This document shows positions 29,396-37,870 of a DNA stretch of 64,000 nucleotides, in pieces. The DNA is taken from NCBI RefSeq assembly GCF_000016125.1, contig NC_009135.1, forward strand, positions 1,426,001-1,490,000. The letters run 5' to 3'. Source of the DNA: Methanococcus maripaludis C5. Its GTDB lineage: Archaea > AGJL01 > Methanococci > Methanococcales > Methanococcaceae. The position numbers were made by a program, and so were the translations under genes. How positions within the stretch are numbered: position 1 is the first letter of the stretch; every line of letters starts with the position of its first letter. The notes under the pieces are model-generated. The model was not told the DNA's origin. It made no database searches and saw nothing but the letters and a program-made list of their open reading frames with translations.

Positions 29396-30040
29396 TTAAC
29401 ATGGTTCATTTTTTAGTCGACTAATTAATTCTTCAACATCCACGAGTGTTGAAATACATCCATCCTTCATTAAAAGCTGTCCTTGAATAGGTATATTCTT
29501 TCTTGAAAGTGAGTTCATTCCGTGAAACATGTCGTTATGGCACGCTACTGCGAAAACTCCGTCTGGCCGTTTCTCTTTTAAAACTCTCTTTAAAAAAGTA
29601 GAACCGGGAACCACATAAGTTTTGTATCCATTTTCTTCAGCAACATTTATTATTTTACCAATTGGACATTTTCCGCAGAATATACACTCTACCCCATCGG
29701 GTCCGAGTTTTCCGGGGCATTTTAAGTCCCTCAAACAGTGCGGAAGGATTAAAACTTTATTTTTTGCTTTTTTAAATTCTTCGCAGTAGTACTTATTGTA
29801 AAAGTCACTCGCAACGTTGTAAAATGTATCTTCCGTTCCGATCAGTAGAAACATTCTTAATAGAATGGAATAAAAGTTATTTGTAATATATAGTGATAGT
29901 TTAGGAAACAAGATTTTATTCTTCTTTAAAAGATAATATCCAAGAACAATTGCAGTTAACAATAAAAGAATTGCTAAAACAATTAATATTGATGAAATTA
30001 TCCCTAAATACTCAAAAATCCATATACTACTAAGATCCAT
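29396..30040 (-). CDS. DUF116 family membrane-anchored cysteine protein
   Basis: The 214-residue protein has one or two N-terminal membrane segments (residues 12-37), then a cysteine-rich DUF116 domain: LPHCLRDLKCP, ECIFCGKCPIG and GSTFLKR. The CxxCxxC pattern suggests a metal or iron-sulphur centre. Function is not known. GTGAT lies three bases before the ATG. Only 18 bases separate this start from the oppositely oriented comB start. Confidence 0.8.
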   Translation of the reverse strand: MDLSSIWIFEYLGIISSILIVLAILLLLTAIVLGYYLLKKNKILFPKLSLYITNNFYSILLRMFLLIGTEDTFYNVASDFYNKYYCEEFKKAKNKVLILPHCLRDLKCPGKLGPDGVECIFCGKCPIGKIINVAEENGYKTYVVPGSTFLKRVLKEKRPDGVFAVACHNDMFHGMNSLSRKNIPIQGQLLMKDGCISTLVDVEELISRLKNEPC

Positions 30041-30058
30041 ATTATCACGGTGAACTAA

Positions 30059-30808
30059 ATGAAAATTTCAATTTCTTTTGATTTTTTTGGTAGCGATGAA
30101 AACCCAAAAACAGTTGATTTTAGTGATTACTGCGTTATCATAATCGATGTTTTAAGGGCATCTACCACCATTTGTACACTACTTGAGTTATGTGACAAGA
30201 TATATATAACAGACAGTCTCGAAAAAGCTGAAAAAATAGAAAATTCTATTAAAATCGGAGAAAGAAACGCCCAAAAAATTGAAGGATTCGATTTTGGAAA
30301 TTCTCCTGTTGAATTAATTGTGAATAAAAATTTAATAAAAGAGCATGCAAATAATGGCGGAAATATAGTATTGACCACAACAAATGGAACGCGAGTTCTT
30401 GAAAATATCTCTTCAGAACATATTTTAATCGGTTCAATTACAAACGCGGAGGAAGTTGCAAAAAAAGCTTACAGTATTGCAAAAAAAAATAAAAAAGGAA
30501 TAATGCTCGTTCCGTGCCACAGGAAAGGAAATTTTGCAATCGAAGATTTTATAGGGGCAGGAATTATTGCGAATTATCTTTTTAAAGAGTACGATGAAAA
30601 AATTCCTGATGAAAAATTCGAAGAATTAATTTCTGCGAGAGTTTTGACTAAATCTGACTGGGTAAGAAAAATATTTGAATCAAACTCAGGAGCAAATCTA
30701 AAAAAATTGGGTTATTTTGAAGATTTAATATTCTGTACCTCAAAAAACAGCCAAAAATCCGTTGGAATTTTCGATAAAAAATCGGGAATCATTTCTCAGT
30801 TAATTTAG
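30059..30808 (+). CDS. comB: 2-phosphosulfolactate phosphatase (coenzyme M biosynthesis)
   Basis: The 249-residue ComB removes phosphate from 2-phosphosulfolactate in the phosphoenolpyruvate route to coenzyme M. Family segments are IIIDVLRASTTICTLLE, GERNAQKIEGFDFGNSP, LTTTNGTRVLENI and PCHRKGNFAIEDFIGAG. GGTGAA lies before the ATG. Its promoter has to lie largely within the neighbouring DUF116 coding sequence because the two starts are 18 bases apart. Confidence 0.93.
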   Translation: MKISISFDFFGSDENPKTVDFSDYCVIIIDVLRASTTICTLLELCDKIYITDSLEKAEKIENSIKIGERNAQKIEGFDFGNSPVELIVNKNLIKEHANNGGNIVLTTTNGTRVLENISSEHILIGSITNAEEVAKKAYSIAKKNKKGIMLVPCHRKGNFAIEDFIGAGIIANYLFKEYDEKIPDEKFEELISARVLTKSDWVRKIFESNSGANLKKLGYFEDLIFCTSKNSQKSVGIFDKKSGIISQLI

Positions 30809-30948
30809 AAAATAATAAATAATTAAACTTGAGTTTTTATATTAATAATTCATATATTTGAAGGATTATTTGTAAAATTAATTGTTTAATTTCGTTAGAA
30901 TTTGATAATTTAAGATTAAATCGGATAAAAAAGAGTGAGGAGAGCAAA

Positions 30949-32250
30949 TTGATCTGGTCCAAAGAAGAAACACTGGATAGAAATGAAATTAAAAAAATAC
31001 AGCTTGAAAGATTAAAAGAATCTGTAAAAAAAGCTTATGAAAATGTTCCTCTCTACAAGGAAAAATTTGATAGCGTAGGGTTAAAACCGGAAGATATAAC
31101 CACGTTAGATGACCTTAAAAAAATTCCTTTCACAGTAAAAGACGATTTTAGGGCAAATTATCCGTTTGGAATGTTTGCAGTTCCGAAAAAAGAAGTTGTA
31201 AGAATTCATGCGTCTTCTGGAACCACAGGAAAACCTACCGTTGTAGGGTACACAAAAAAAGACCTCAAAACATGGGCAGAATTAATTTCTAGAGTTGTAA
31301 CTGCTGCAGGAGTAACTGATGAGGATACGGCTCAAGTTGCATTTGGCTACGGACTTTTTACTGGGGGATTTGGGTTACACTATGGTCTTGAAAATGTTGG
31401 GGCATCGGTAATTCCAATGTCAAGCGGAAACACGGAAAAACAGATTATGCTCATGAAGGATTTTGAAACAACTGTTTTAATCTGTACTCCATCATATGCT
31501 CTTTATATTTCAGAAGTTGCACAAAAAATGGGAATTGATCCTAAAAAAGACTTGAAATTAAAAATAGGTCTTTTCGGAGGAGAAGCATGCTCAGAATCTG
31601 CAAGAACAGAAATTGAATCAAAATGGGGCATACTCGCAACCCAAAACTACGGTATGAGTGAATTAATGGGCCCAGGAGTTTCTGGAGAGTGTGAATACCA
31701 GTGCGGAATGCATATTTCAGAAGACCACTTCATCGCAGAAATAATCGACCCAAAAACTGGCGAAGTACTCCCTGAAGGAGAAATTGGAGAACTTGTAATT
31801 ACAACACTTACAAAAGAAGCTCTTCCGGTTTTAAGATACAGAACAAAAGACATGACCAGTCTCACTTACGAAAAATGTGAATGTGGAAGAACTACTGCAA
31901 GAATGCTAAAAATAAGGGGAAGAAGCGACGACATGTTAATCATTCGTGGAGTAAATGTATTCCCAACACAGATCGAAAGTGTTTTAGAAGGAATCGAAGA
32001 AATCGGACCGCACTATGAAATAATCGTTACTAAAAACGGACACCTTGACCAGATGACTATCAATATTGAACTTGCAGATGGAAAATTCCTCGAAAAATTC
32101 AGCTGCCTTGAACAGATCAGCAAAAAAGTAGATCATAAATTAAAAACTGTGCTTGGATTAAGCTCTAAAATAAATATAGTCCAACCTAGAACTCTCGAAA
32201 GGTTTGAAGGTAAAGCAAAACGTGTAAAAGACTTAAGAAACTTCGATTAA
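30949..32250 (+). CDS. paaK: Phenylacetate-CoA ligase family (aryl/acyl-CoA synthetase)
   Basis: The 433-residue AMP-forming ligase of the PaaK type has the phosphate loop IHASSGTTGKPTVVGYTKKD, LFGGEACSE, QNYGMSELMGPG, and the hinge GRSDDMLIIRGVNVFPTQIE. A TTG start follows GGAGAG. In methanogens it could activate aryl acids for aromatic amino-acid synthesis through indolepyruvate oxidoreductase, but that is inference. It is convergent with the L39e gene. Confidence 0.88.
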   Translation: MIWSKEETLDRNEIKKIQLERLKESVKKAYENVPLYKEKFDSVGLKPEDITTLDDLKKIPFTVKDDFRANYPFGMFAVPKKEVVRIHASSGTTGKPTVVGYTKKDLKTWAELISRVVTAAGVTDEDTAQVAFGYGLFTGGFGLHYGLENVGASVIPMSSGNTEKQIMLMKDFETTVLICTPSYALYISEVAQKMGIDPKKDLKLKIGLFGGEACSESARTEIESKWGILATQNYGMSELMGPGVSGECEYQCGMHISEDHFIAEIIDPKTGEVLPEGEIGELVITTLTKEALPVLRYRTKDMTSLTYEKCECGRTTARMLKIRGRSDDMLIIRGVNVFPTQIESVLEGIEEIGPHYEIIVTKNGHLDQMTINIELADGKFLEKFSCLEQISKKVDHKLKTVLGLSSKINIVQPRTLERFEGKAKRVKDLRNFD

Positions 32251-32295
32251 ATTCCATTATTTTTTAAATTTGATGAAAAAAAGAAGATATTTTAA

Positions 32296-32451
32296 TTATT
32301 TTTTAAGGTTTTTTCTTCTCCAGTGTCTCATTTTTGGGTGCTGTTTAACGCTTCCTTTTGTTCTTGCAATAGCAAACATAGGAACTCTTCTGTTCTGTTT
32401 TAAAGCTTTTGCAAGTCTAATTTTTTTACCCAAAGGTTTGTTGCCTGCCAT
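32296..32451 (-). CDS. rpl39e: Large ribosomal subunit protein L39e
   Basis: Reading the minus strand gives a 51-residue, very basic protein starting [20 protein letters not shown] and ending with [11 protein letters not shown], a textbook L39e that lines the peptide exit tunnel. A GAGGTGAAAAG ribosome site precedes the ATG at 32451. It is the last gene of the minus-strand translation cluster. Confidence 0.95.
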   Translation of the reverse strand: MAGNKPLGKKIRLAKALKQNRRVPMFAIARTKGSVKQHPKMRHWRRKNLKK

Positions 32452-32467
32452 CTTTTCACCTCTGAAC

Positions 32468-33055
32468 TTATCGTTTTAAACCAATAACTCTTGATTGAAT
32501 GTGTTTTGGGAAGTATTCGAGCGGATCGATTCCTCTTTGCCTTATTAACTCCCTTATTTCGGTTTCATAGTCTGATTTCAAAAGTTCTTCACTTTCTTTT
32601 TCAGAAATTATGAAATAATTGTTAACTAGATTTCTTAAAGTTTTGTGACCAAATCCCATTAAAGGAGTCACGTACTGAATATTTTTCCTCATTTCGAGGC
32701 TCTGGAGTTCAGAGTGATCAAGTCTTGGGACGCGATCGTCTCTTCTAGTACCGTCTGCAATCACATCGTATTTCTCGGAAATTATTTCGAGAACTTGCTT
32801 GTGTACAAACTGAATCCCGTTTCCAGGATATCCATCCTTTAAAATCATGTCAACAGATTTTTCGATTAATTCCTTATCTATTAACTCGACTTTATGGGAA
32901 TAGCCAATTATTTTGGCAGTTTCTTCTGCATGAAGGTATGAATCCAAAACTCCGAAATTAACGGTTACTAATTGAATCTCATAGCCCAGATTATGCAAAA
33001 TTATGGCAGAAAGTGAACTATCTTTTCCACCACTGAATAAAACGTGAGCTTTCAT
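32468..33055 (-). CDS. PP-loop ATPase (N-type ATP pyrophosphatase) protein
   Basis: The 195-residue protein begins [20 protein letters not shown], an N-type pyrophosphatase PP-loop, followed by [13 protein letters not shown], a typical adenylate-binding segment. Such proteins adenylate tRNA bases or other substrates. The position between the PDCD5 homologue and L39e is conserved in Methanococcales and hints at a translation role. The ATG at 33055 overlaps the preceding gene's end region, with only a weak ribosome site, so translational coupling is likely. Confidence 0.75.
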   Translation of the reverse strand: MKAHVLFSGGKDSSLSAIILHNLGYEIQLVTVNFGVLDSYLHAEETAKIIGYSHKVELIDKELIEKSVDMILKDGYPGNGIQFVHKQVLEIISEKYDVIADGTRRDDRVPRLDHSELQSLEMRKNIQYVTPLMGFGHKTLRNLVNNYFIISEKESEELLKSDYETEIRELIRQRGIDPLEYFPKHIQSRVIGLKR

Positions 33056-33064
33056 ATGAATCAA

Positions 33065-33421
33065 TTATTTTCTCATTATCGTGATTTCTTTCTTTGCAGG
33101 TCTGTTCATCTCGTATATTCTATCGAGAAGGCCTTTAAAATACTCGTCAGTGAGCGGAACTGGAAGTTTTCCTGCCTGCGCGAGTTGTATTAACTGCATT
33201 TCGACATGTTCTGCAAACTGAGGTTTTGCAAGTTTTATTCTTGCTAATCTCGATCTTGCATCTTCAGAAAGAATCTGTCTGAGAATTTTTTGTTTTTGCA
33301 TTTCGTACTGCATTTGCTGCTCTTGCGCCTGTCTCTGAGCTTCAGGGTCTTCTGCCCCTTGCTCTTGAGCTTTTGCTTGCATTTCCTGCAGTCTTCTTTG
33401 CCTTATTTCTTCTGGGTTCAT
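33065..33421 (-). CDS. PDCD5-related DNA-binding protein
   Basis: The 118-residue helical protein has a Gln/Glu/Ala-rich N-terminal helix and the conserved core ILSEDARSRLARIKLAKPQF, with LIQLAQAGKLPVPLTDEYFKGLL following. This is the archaeal PDCD5 family. GAGGGGG precedes the ATG at 33421 (a TTG three bases earlier is less likely). It sits directly after the S19e gene, as in many archaea. Confidence 0.9.
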   Translation of the reverse strand: MNPEEIRQRRLQEMQAKAQEQGAEDPEAQRQAQEQQMQYEMQKQKILRQILSEDARSRLARIKLAKPQFAEHVEMQLIQLAQAGKLPVPLTDEYFKGLLDRIYEMNRPAKKEITIMRK

Positions 33422-33445
33422 CAAACCCCCTCGAATAAAATTAAA

Positions 33446-33871
33446 TTATTGTGCTACTGAATCAGCTACTTCTTTTGCAGTGTTGTCTACTAAAGATTGG
33501 CCTTTTGGTGCAATAATTCTTCCACCAGTTTCAGCTTTAGCGAGTAATTCTTTAGCCTCTAAAGCTTGGAAAGCTGTTCTGATAATGTTTCCACTACCTT
33601 TAACGAATTTTTCAGGAGCGCATCCTCGGTTCTTCCTTCCACCGTAAACGCTTCTTAATCTTTCAACACCAACAGGGCCGTTGATGTATACTTTTCTTAA
33701 TATTGCAGCACATCTTACGTACCACCAGTCTCCGTTGTCAGGTCTTCTCTCTTTGTGAGCTCCTGTTTTAACGAAGTTTGTCCATTCAGGCTCTTCTACG
33801 CCCATTTCTTTCAATTTTTCAGCTAATTTTGCGATTAAATCGTTTGCTGGTACATCGTAAACGGTTACCAT
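33446..33871 (-). CDS. rps19e: Small ribosomal subunit protein S19e
   Basis: 141 residues from the ATG at 33871, which follows GAGGTG. Family segments are MVTVYDVPANDLIAKLAEKL, KERRPDNGDWWYVRCAAILRK and VYGGRKNRGCAPEKFVKGSG. A longer in-frame start at 33937 adds unconserved residues. First gene of the S19e-PDCD5-PP-loop-L39e block. Confidence 0.95.
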   Translation of the reverse strand: MVTVYDVPANDLIAKLAEKLKEMGVEEPEWTNFVKTGAHKERRPDNGDWWYVRCAAILRKVYINGPVGVERLRSVYGGRKNRGCAPEKFVKGSGNIIRTAFQALEAKELLAKAETGGRIIAPKGQSLVDNTAKEVADSVAQ

Positions 33872-34111
33872 GTAAACACCTCTAATAATAACGTTCAGTT
33901 CATCCTTTTGTAACTCATATTCGGATAATCTGGACAATTAACGGATTCATTAAAAACAATATTTAAAAATCCTTAAGACCGAGCAATCTTATTATAATAA
34001 TCGTATCCCATATATATTACTTTCCCCGATTTTCAGCAATATAAATAAGGGTAAAAAAAGAGTAAAAAATGAAAAAAAGGTTAAAATATCATCCTTTATT
34101 AAAATAACACT

Positions 34112-34495
34112 TTATCTCCTAAGGAGTGCTTTTTTGGACCGCATTTCTTCAAATTCTTCAACATACTTTTCTTTCTTTGTTTTCTTTGTTGAATACTTTT
34201 TCCAGCCTTCTTTTGGCTTGAAAATAGTAATAACATTTCCAACTACACTAATAACTTCTGCACCAGTTTCTTTAGCGATTTTTTCAGCCATTTCGGTTTT
34301 ATCGCCACTTTCAAGTGCACTTTTTCTTACTTTAATTTTTATGAGGCTTTTGTCTTTTATCTGCCTTTTAATTTCTTCTATGGTTTTGTCGACCCCTTCC
34401 TTTCCAACCCAAACTACGGGTTCGATTTCGTGTGATTGGGACCTTAATATCTTCTTAGCCTTGGATGATATTTTTATTTCAGTATTTTCGGTCAT
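34112..34495 (-). CDS. YhbY/CRS1-type RNA-binding protein
   Basis: The 127-residue protein has the CRM-domain signature VWVGKEGVDKTIEEIKRQIK and LIKIKVRKSALESGDK, with VVGNVITIFKP after it. The domain binds structured RNA, and YhbY associates with ribosomal precursors. GGAGAG sets the ATG at 34495; the longer in-frame start adds a region with no conservation. It lies upstream of S19e with a 240-base gap, so may be a separate transcript. Confidence 0.85.
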   Translation of the reverse strand: MTENTEIKISSKAKKILRSQSHEIEPVVWVGKEGVDKTIEEIKRQIKDKSLIKIKVRKSALESGDKTEMAEKIAKETGAEVISVVGNVITIFKPKEGWKKYSTKKTKKEKYVEEFEEMRSKKALLRR

Positions 34496-34731
34496 ATTCT
34501 CTCTCCTTGATATGTATGCGCATAATTTGATACTATGAGTTAACTTTTCCATTAAAACAGTGAAATCATTAAAATAATCAATAATTAATCTGTCCGCTAA
34601 GTTATTTAAAATATCATATATATAATGTACAGTTAGCAACATACTATTGTTATTTAAGTATAAATATATTTTTGGAAAATTTTATAACCATATTTGAAAT
34701 TTTATTTAAGAAGCCAAAAGGGGCTGGTTAT

Positions 34732-36237
34732 ATGAACGTATTAGTAAACAATAATCCAAAATCCGGAAAAACCTTAAAGGACGTAATTAAGGACGAATAC
34801 TATATTCCGGGATCAAACATCGTGATTATAAAGGGAACTTCCACTGTAGTTAAGGAAGAAACAAAAAAATACCTGATAAAAACTACCAAAGGCTCATTCG
34901 TAGTTGGGATAACTGAAGAAAATGAAACAGTTGATTTCTGGAATAAAAACTACAAATCATTTGAAGATAAATCTCTGATATGGAAAAGTATTTCTGACGT
35001 ATCTTTTGGATCTATCGAGATACCACTTCCAGTAAGCAGCGCAAAACAGAATTTTAAAAAGTGGGACGTTGTTTTAAGTGTTTCTGGACTTGATATTAGT
35101 GAAGGAAATTTGATATTCGTTCAAAGAGACGTATTTGAATTATACGGGCTTGAAACTCCAAAAATAGGCATATTAATTGGTGGAAAGCGAGTTTTAAAAA
35201 CACTGACTGCTGATGATAAAATAATATCGATAGAACAGATGCGAGAATCGAAAGAAAATATCGATTACGAAATAACTACCGATTTAGATACAGAACTTCA
35301 AGATAATTGGAAAATATACACTTACTGTAAAGCAGAATTCGATGGCCCATCAAAAAGTACAGAACATGCCCTTGCGATACTGGAAAACGGAACTTTAGAA
35401 ATTTCAGAAAACACGAACACGTACGTTGCAGATTGTAGACTTCAGACCCTTTTGATAGATGAAGAAAACCCCGAAGAAAGAGATAGGGGAGCAATTACTG
35501 TTAGAAATATCGGAAACGGTGTTGGAAAAGTATATATCTATCAAGAAAGCCGTGTATCGTCCCTATCCCATACAGTAGTTGGAAAAGTTACAGACGGAAT
35601 CGAAATTGTTGATTTTTCAAATTCGGGAAATATCACTGTAAAAACGAGCCCTGAAAGATTAAATGTAATTGGAAAAACACAACAAGATGCGAAACTTTTG
35701 TTTGAAAAACAGGGCATTGCATTAAAAATGGAAGGAAATACAAATGAAGATGCTATAATCGTTGAACAATCCCCAGAATATACGATGGACATATTAAAAT
35801 CAAAAAAAGTAACTACAAAGGGAATTGAGCCTGAAAAATTATTATACGTTGAAATATATGATGAAGACGCCCCAACTACCGCGTGGTACTTTAGAAAAAC
35901 TACCGGGCTTACTACAAAAAGAATCGGTACATTAAAAATTTACTTCAGACACGATAACATTTCAATGTTTGAAAGGAATTGGGACTATTCAAAAGGATTA
36001 TTACCTGAAAATACGCCTAAAAAATCTGTTGATTCTGGAATAATTGCAGTTACAAATATGGCTAAACGATACAAAGGATATATGGGTGTCAGGATAGGTT
36101 CAAACGATAAATACGGGCCAACAGGCGAAACTTTTGAAGGTACAAATATCGTTGGAAAAGTGGTTAAAAACTCGGAAATTTTAAAAAGCGTTAAACAGGG
36201 CGAAAACATATACATACTTGAAGTTAATAAAAACTAG
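34732..36237 (+). CDS. Methanogenesis marker protein 3 (UPF0288)
   Basis: The 501-residue protein matches the UPF0288/methanogenesis marker 3 family. It begins MNVLVNNNPKSGKTLKDVIK, carries an acidic central part and ends in a cyclophilin-like segment with MFERNWDYSKGLLPENTPK and GYMGVRIGSNDKYGPTGE. Family members co-purify with the ATP-dependent activation complex of methyl-coenzyme M reductase in related methanogens. The ATG at 34732 is favoured over the TTG at 34672. It is followed by aksA, another methanogenesis cofactor gene. Confidence 0.82.
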   Translation: MNVLVNNNPKSGKTLKDVIKDEYYIPGSNIVIIKGTSTVVKEETKKYLIKTTKGSFVVGITEENETVDFWNKNYKSFEDKSLIWKSISDVSFGSIEIPLPVSSAKQNFKKWDVVLSVSGLDISEGNLIFVQRDVFELYGLETPKIGILIGGKRVLKTLTADDKIISIEQMRESKENIDYEITTDLDTELQDNWKIYTYCKAEFDGPSKSTEHALAILENGTLEISENTNTYVADCRLQTLLIDEENPEERDRGAITVRNIGNGVGKVYIYQESRVSSLSHTVVGKVTDGIEIVDFSNSGNITVKTSPERLNVIGKTQQDAKLLFEKQGIALKMEGNTNEDAIIVEQSPEYTMDILKSKKVTTKGIEPEKLLYVEIYDEDAPTTAWYFRKTTGLTTKRIGTLKIYFRHDNISMFERNWDYSKGLLPENTPKKSVDSGIIAVTNMAKRYKGYMGVRIGSNDKYGPTGETFEGTNIVGKVVKNSEILKSVKQGENIYILEVNKN

Positions 36238-36287
36238 TAAATTTATGTGGAAGTTTATTTCTTTATTATTCAACAGGAGGAATAAGT

Positions 36288-37448
36288 ATGGATTGGAAAG
36301 CTGTATCTCCGTACAACCCTAAATTAAATTTGAAAGACTGTTATTTGTATGATACGACATTGAGAGATGGTGAACAGACTCCCGGAGTTTGTTTTACACA
36401 TGATCAAAAACTTGAGATCGCCAAAAAACTGGATGAACTTAAAATTAAACAGATCGAAGCGGGTTTTCCAATTGTTTCTGAAAACGAGAGAAAAGCCATC
36501 AAATCAATTACTGGCGAAGGATTAAATGCACAAATTTTGGCGTTATCAAGAGTTTTAAAAGAGGATATTGATAAAGCCATTGAATGTGATGTTGATGGAA
36601 TAATTACATTCATTGCAGCTTCACCAATGCATTTGAAATACAAATTGCACAAAAGCCTCGATGAAGTCGAAGAAATGGGTATGAAAGCCGTTGAATACGC
36701 AAAAGATCACGGACTTTTCGTAGCATTCTCTGCAGAAGATGCGACAAGAACTCCTGTTGAAGACCTCATCAGAATCCACAAAAATGCAGAAGAACACGGT
36801 GCCAATAGGGTGCATATTGCAGATACCCTCGGGTGTGCAACACCACAGGCAATGTATCATATCTGCTCTGAATTAAGCAGTAACTTGAAAAAAGCACATA
36901 TCGGGGTACACTGTCACAACGACTTTGGGTTCGCAGTTATAAACTCGATATACGGATTAATTGGTGGAGCAAAAGCGGTATCTACAACAGTTAACGGAAT
37001 AGGCGAAAGAGCAGGAAATGCTGCAATTGAAGAAATTGTAATGGCATTGAAAGTACTTTACGACCACGATATGGGATTAAATACTGAAATACTAACTGAA
37101 ATATCGAAACTCGTTGAAAACTATTCAAAAATTAGGATTCCCGAAAATAAACCTCTTGTTGGGGAAATGGCATTTTACCATGAAAGCGGAATACATGTTG
37201 ATGCGGTTTTAGAGAATCCTTTAACGTATGAACCGTTTTTACCTGAAAAAATAGGTCAAAAAAGAAAAATTATACTTGGAAAACATTCCGGATGCAGAGC
37301 AGTTGCACACAGACTGCAAGAACTTGGGCTTGAAGCTTCAAGAGAAGAACTTTGGGAAATTGTGAAAAAAACTAAAGAAACCAGAGAAGAAGGTACTGAA
37401 ATAAGCGACGAAGTGTTTAAAAACATTGTCGATAAGATTATAAAATAA
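36288..37448 (+). CDS. aksA: Homocitrate synthase (coenzyme B biosynthesis)
   Basis: The 386-residue member of the isopropylmalate/homocitrate synthase family has LYDTTLRDGEQTPGVCFT, the metal-binding HCHNDFGFAV and GIGERAGNAAIEEIV, but no leucine-type allosteric C-terminal domain. This short form is archaeal AksA, which extends 2-oxoglutarate to longer oxoacids for the coenzyme B chain. The strong ribosome site GGAGGAATAAGT precedes the ATG. Isopropylmalate or citramalate synthase are the alternatives. Confidence 0.85.
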   Translation: MDWKAVSPYNPKLNLKDCYLYDTTLRDGEQTPGVCFTHDQKLEIAKKLDELKIKQIEAGFPIVSENERKAIKSITGEGLNAQILALSRVLKEDIDKAIECDVDGIITFIAASPMHLKYKLHKSLDEVEEMGMKAVEYAKDHGLFVAFSAEDATRTPVEDLIRIHKNAEEHGANRVHIADTLGCATPQAMYHICSELSSNLKKAHIGVHCHNDFGFAVINSIYGLIGGAKAVSTTVNGIGERAGNAAIEEIVMALKVLYDHDMGLNTEILTEISKLVENYSKIRIPENKPLVGEMAFYHESGIHVDAVLENPLTYEPFLPEKIGQKRKIILGKHSGCRAVAHRLQELGLEASREELWEIVKKTKETREEGTEISDEVFKNIVDKIIK

Positions 37449-37474
37449 CTTTAAAACTTTTTTAAGGTGGGAAC

Positions 37475-37627
37475 TTGTTTGGCTGGATAATAACTGCAAT
37501 TATTGCCGCAATTATCGTATTTTTGATCTTGAAGTTTATATTCAAAATGGTGTTTACAACAATAAAATTAGTATTACTTTTTGCAGCGATAATTCTGCTC
37601 GTTTACGCACTTAGCATATTAATTTAA
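37475..37627 (+). CDS. Tiny two-segment membrane protein
   Basis: A TTG at 37475 after AAGGTGGG opens 50 codons ending in TAA. The product starts MFGWIITAIIAAIIVFLILK and has two hydrophobic segments joined by a short loop with Lys26-type charges. It is only 26 bases after aksA, so it is likely in that operon. No family is recognised; the ribosome site and clean hydrophobic pattern argue that it is real. Confidence 0.6.
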   Translation: MFGWIITAIIAAIIVFLILKFIFKMVFTTIKLVLLFAAIILLVYALSILI

Positions 37628-37751
37628 CTTTTATATTGACTTTTTTAAAAAATTTTAAAAATAGAAATTTTTCCCGATTAGTTGGAGTGGTGACTAAAAG
37701 AGATAGATAGACTAACATCATGTTTGTACGCATATGGCTAGTGATGGTCAA

Positions 37752-37765
37752 ATGGTTGCAACCAT
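37752..37765. promoter_or_regulatory. Perfect 14-bp palindrome
   Basis: ATGGTTGCAACCAT is fully self-complementary. It lies in the 240-base spacer between the tiny membrane protein and the convergent transporter gene. The spacer also has TATA-like ATTATATAG on the minus strand (around 37788-37796). Could be an operator or part of a small RNA. Confidence 0.35.
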
Positions 37766-37870
37766 ACTATTACTTCACACTTATACTATATAATTATTAC
37801 GAATTAAAAAAAAATCATACTGAAAATTATATTTATTAAAATTAGTATTACTAAAAAAATAAAAAAAGAG

